Shown: one piece after another, positions 39,201-40,854 of the stretch
Layout: the number at the start of each line of letters is the position of its first letter
Numbering within the stretch: the stretch's first letter is position 1
Virus record (IMG/VR): IMGVR_UViG_3300007559_000008
Location: 1 to 40,854 of that record
Length of the DNA stretch: 40,854 bases
Strand: one strand, 5' to 3'
Source of the DNA: a virus
Program-made: the position numbers and the translations under genes
The notes under the pieces: generated by a model
Seen by the model: the letters and a program-made list of their open reading frames with translations, nothing else
Told to the model about the DNA's origin: nothing
Databases searched by the model: none

Positions 39201-40854
39201 GTTAAACCAGGGTTTAAAAATACCCAACATAATATTGGTTCTAACACAACTTTAGACTCATATAGTAACAACTATCTATATCACGATTCATATCACTTTT
39301 TACCATCATCTGTGGGTAATGCGTCATTCAGTTCTTTTACTTCTAATATGGTGTCACATTATTCGTCGTTAGACTCTAATAACGTTGGATTTGTACCACA
39401 ATCGGGTATGCCGACAGTGTCATCAGGTTTTACAGCAACTGTTAATGGACTTAAGGTAAAACCAAACAATATGTATACTCGTGAATATACCAACTTAACA
39501 GGTGATACTTACACACAAAATACTACAAACAATCGTGGTTATTTTGATAATGAAGTTGTCGAGGGTGGTAGCGGATTGTATGGTAAGATGCCAACGTCAT
39601 TCCCAATCTGTGGAAGTGTTTTAACCGGGTTATTTCAGGGTAATCCATTCTTATCAATATATTATTCCCCTGCGTACCCAACATCAACATCATTAACATA
39701 CGGATTAGGTGGTTCTGGTAATCAAATAGTAATGAGGTCTGATAGATTACCAACCTCAAGTGTTAGACAGGATAATATTAACAATAGTTTTCCTTTACAA
39801 TCTAACCTATATTTTTCAGTATTCCAAATCAATGAGGACGGAACTTCAGTGTCTTATGTTAGTCAAAATCCCGTAATTGCGTCGACGGCTTCACAAGATA
39901 ACCAAGAAGACCAACCAAGTTCAGTTAGTTCTGAATTATTCAATAGTTTTAATTGTGGTAGTATGATACCACTTGGTTGTTATAAAGAAGCCCCTGATGG
40001 TACCATGTATATCGCACCTGAAGGTGATAATTGTTACAAAGCTTTAGGTGGTAAACCTAAAATGATTAATGGTTGTTACAATTTAGTTTCGTTTATTTTT
40101 GTATCATTACCTAGCGATATAATATCTATTACGGAATGGTTATCAAGATTAACAATTAATTTTGCGGCTTGTCGAAATGTGTTTGGTCACTTATTCACTA
40201 ATAACTGGATTAACGGTGTTTTATACTCGTTTAGTTTTAGAAATGATGCGGTATATTCATCACCCACATCAGCAAATCCCAACCAATTAATCTCAACAAA
40301 TTATTGTAAAGATGTTGTGACACTACACCCAACAACTAATTTCTATTATAGAAGTAGTCCGTATTTGGTGACTAATAACTCATTTATCGGCAAGAAGAAC
40401 CCAACGGGATTCTTCGGGTCGTTTAACGGTAATGAGTATAGCTTACAATTCCCGACTACAATGATGGATTTGGGTCCAAGAGCGGATTACTTACAAGATA
40501 TTATTTTATCTGATGGTTTTGACGGTTATGTTGCTAATAAATTAAATAACACGAGTTATTCTGATGTTAGTGATGTATTAAACTTATTTGTGATTACTCG
40601 TTTAGCAAACACTAACTTCTTAAGTCAGTTAGTTGGTGCTGGTAGTATTGGTAAGTTTTTTAGTCGACCTAATAATATGGTTGATGCGGATTATGCACAA
40701 TCAATATCTGTTAACTCTGAAATCGGTGTTGCACCTTTTGAATCGGGTAATTATACACAACCTAATCAAATTTATGTTAACTCACTTGCGGGTCCAAATA
40801 ACGAAGCTTTATTTGGTATTTTCTTTACAGGTGACACACAGGTTAGGGACTACA
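36255..40854 (+). CDS. Giant tail/baseplate protein with membrane-like segment, 3' end outside the window
   Basis: The frame is open from ATG 36255 to the window edge: 1533 complete codons and no stop. It takes the position of T4 gp7 (after gp6) but is already longer than gp7 (1032 aa). About residues 50-145 form a carboxypeptidase-regulatory-like beta sandwich (VIVGRVSVNNGFGIPNAKVS ... TNESGDYMIFGVPTG). Residues 503-566 are almost wholly hydrophobic, enough for about three membrane helices (IIFLLFQIFSFLMLPVIYSL and on), and are followed by a cysteine cluster (PDCEMCDCE, about 606-614). The rest is Asn/Thr/Ser-rich and beta-like; near the end, WINGVLYSFSFRNDAV, FPTTMMDLGPRADYL and DGYVANKLNNTSYSDVSD look like a conserved structural domain. 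It is probably a wedge or fibre-network protein; the membrane-like segment has no explanation in known wedge proteins. Confidence 0.8.
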   Translation, partial: MSNSYRIRTKPGVDSSVRVLIDQEFEYLEILSLKILQNQIYTRQCSDYGVIVGRVSVNNGFGIPNAKVSVFIPLEDVDENDPVISDLYPYKTLTDLNEDGYRYNLLPYKQQHGGHTATGTFFTREDVLTNPTLIEVYDKYYKYNAVTNESGDYMIFGVPTGSQTIVVDVDLSDIGEFSLSPQDLIRMGAATENQVAGTKFKASTNLRELPQILTFTRIIEVEPLWGQPDICNLGITRTDFDVSDETNINITPTAIFMGSLVSSNDDTYIKKNCKSKPSAGDLCNLVTGPGEILAIRQTIQQDIDGRPILESFDLDQGGQVIDDNGTWMTDVPMNMDYVTTNEFGEKIISSDPKIGIPTKSKYRFKVKWNQSPSLGADPIKRGYYLVPNIKEYGWEVDVDPLNDGSASTTNKEAAQKSYAFSLDWSDYGDTGTTVGQQMIQEAINCDDRFFEMSYNKVYTVSQLISQYRKGYGNSRIISVKDILNSECQSDNNKFPTNDAVRQFDIIFLLFQIFSFLMLPVIYSLVILSHVLAFLLILISPILAILAIIVFPFVLLVCGINNVLAALFPNKFDHKDCPNLKDLGDTIKKIFNLYKLFTTIQVPNLAYPDCEMCDCEVGVPTSSEDETIGATGLESTYAEAVNNGANAVLTPLEAADSYVENDPLYITDGNSYEKLFAGALMGVPGSTNYPLKAQTRAPQVQLLTTGTTLTSIFTSSLPIYERINLFNTKAKYFDSSPTNPGGGVNRIKVSFNTANNVYHYDNVIMLMVKPDNSSVYQSGNIVTFQQPSLSSDSNITGYTTINQFGTTSITGTTINNSGGTITVQYADYSNPNNLLTQTYTSQQNPNDSVYARFPMDIEYFQVVTGMTYSEFNSQCSVTPNTNSLNERFLKNTMNVYKFTRTETNNSCGSGILNSLNYNQQNQLVSPLTALTNYENQKIVFLVRGVDPNTTRQTCSYDLSLLFGYNAFDEPGYTVTGQYKLNHPVKPGFKNTQHNIGSNTTLDSYSNNYLYHDSYHFLPSSVGNASFSSFTSNMVSHYSSLDSNNVGFVPQSGMPTVSSGFTATVNGLKVKPNNMYTREYTNLTGDTYTQNTTNNRGYFDNEVVEGGSGLYGKMPTSFPICGSVLTGLFQGNPFLSIYYSPAYPTSTSLTYGLGGSGNQIVMRSDRLPTSSVRQDNINNSFPLQSNLYFSVFQINEDGTSVSYVSQNPVIASTASQDNQEDQPSSVSSELFNSFNCGSMIPLGCYKEAPDGTMYIAPEGDNCYKALGGKPKMINGCYNLVSFIFVSLPSDIISITEWLSRLTINFAACRNVFGHLFTNNWINGVLYSFSFRNDAVYSSPTSANPNQLISTNYCKDVVTLHPTTNFYYRSSPYLVTNNSFIGKKNPTGFFGSFNGNEYSLQFPTTMMDLGPRADYLQDIILSDGFDGYVANKLNNTSYSDVSDVLNLFVITRLANTNFLSQLVGAGSIGKFFSRPNNMVDADYAQSISVNSEIGVAPFESGNYTQPNQIYVNSLAGPNNEALFGIFFTGDTQVRDY

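Noticed and set aside
39523-39759. Minus-strand frame of 78 codons near the right end
   Set aside because: The plus strand is continuously open through this stretch as part of the giant tail gene. The minus frame has unlikely composition and no start signals.

Overview
This window is a stretch of a tailed-phage genome of the T4-like myovirus type. It carries a contractile-tail morphogenesis block, a compact T4-style DNA replication and nucleotide block, and then the start of the baseplate wedge block. Recognisable hallmarks are the sheath (gp18-like), tail tube (gp19-like), gp26-like protein, gp53-like, gp25-like and gp6-like proteins, a gp32-like ssDNA-binding protein, UvsX, a FEN/RNase H-type exonuclease, a gp41/DnaB-type helicase and NrdA/NrdB. 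No integrase, repressor, tRNA, rRNA, insertion sequence or CRISPR array was seen.

Host: AT-rich DNA, A-rich leaders almost without Shine-Dalgarno sequences, eukaryote-like ribonucleotide reductase, and an OmpA-like domain whose GxAS motif is the form common in Bacteroidota all suggest a phage of Bacteroidota. This is inference. Two promoter-like sites fit the general sigma70 consensus rather than the Bacteroidota consensus, so the host is not settled. Coding uses the standard code; nearly all stops are TAA (one TAG, one TGA).

Layout: (1) 1-1246, minus strand, 5' part of an SNF2-type helicase with a sigma70-like promoter. (2) 1295-4329, three tightly coupled genes: a possible neck protein, a zinc-ribbon protein with a nuclease-like C terminus, and a gp15-like tail terminator. 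(3) 4326-4490, a small minus-strand ribbon-helix-helix-like protein with a hairpin leader. (4) 4610-10453, sheath with a Thr-rich insert, HAD-like phosphatase, tail tube, and a tail-assembly chaperone with a probable programmed frameshift. (5) 10496-25439, tape measure, two giant baseplate/hub proteins (1750 and 2149 aa), a gp53-like protein and two small proteins. (6) 25526-33782, gp32, uvsX, exonuclease, an unknown gene, helicase, nrdB, nrdA. (7) 33879 to the end, gp25, gp6 and a very large tail protein (>1533 aa) that runs off the window and contains a strongly hydrophobic, membrane-like segment.

A short motif, TATTTAT, lies 4-45 bases upstream of most structural genes and is missing before most replication genes. 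It is a candidate late-promoter element. Strong hairpin terminators follow the sheath, the tube, the 236-aa protein, gp32 and nrdA. The most unusual features are the OmpA-like domain embedded in a baseplate protein, the membrane-like segment in the giant tail protein, the cysteine-free gp32 ending in a host-SSB-like tip, the frameshifted chaperone, and the antisense regulator-like gene beside the sheath.
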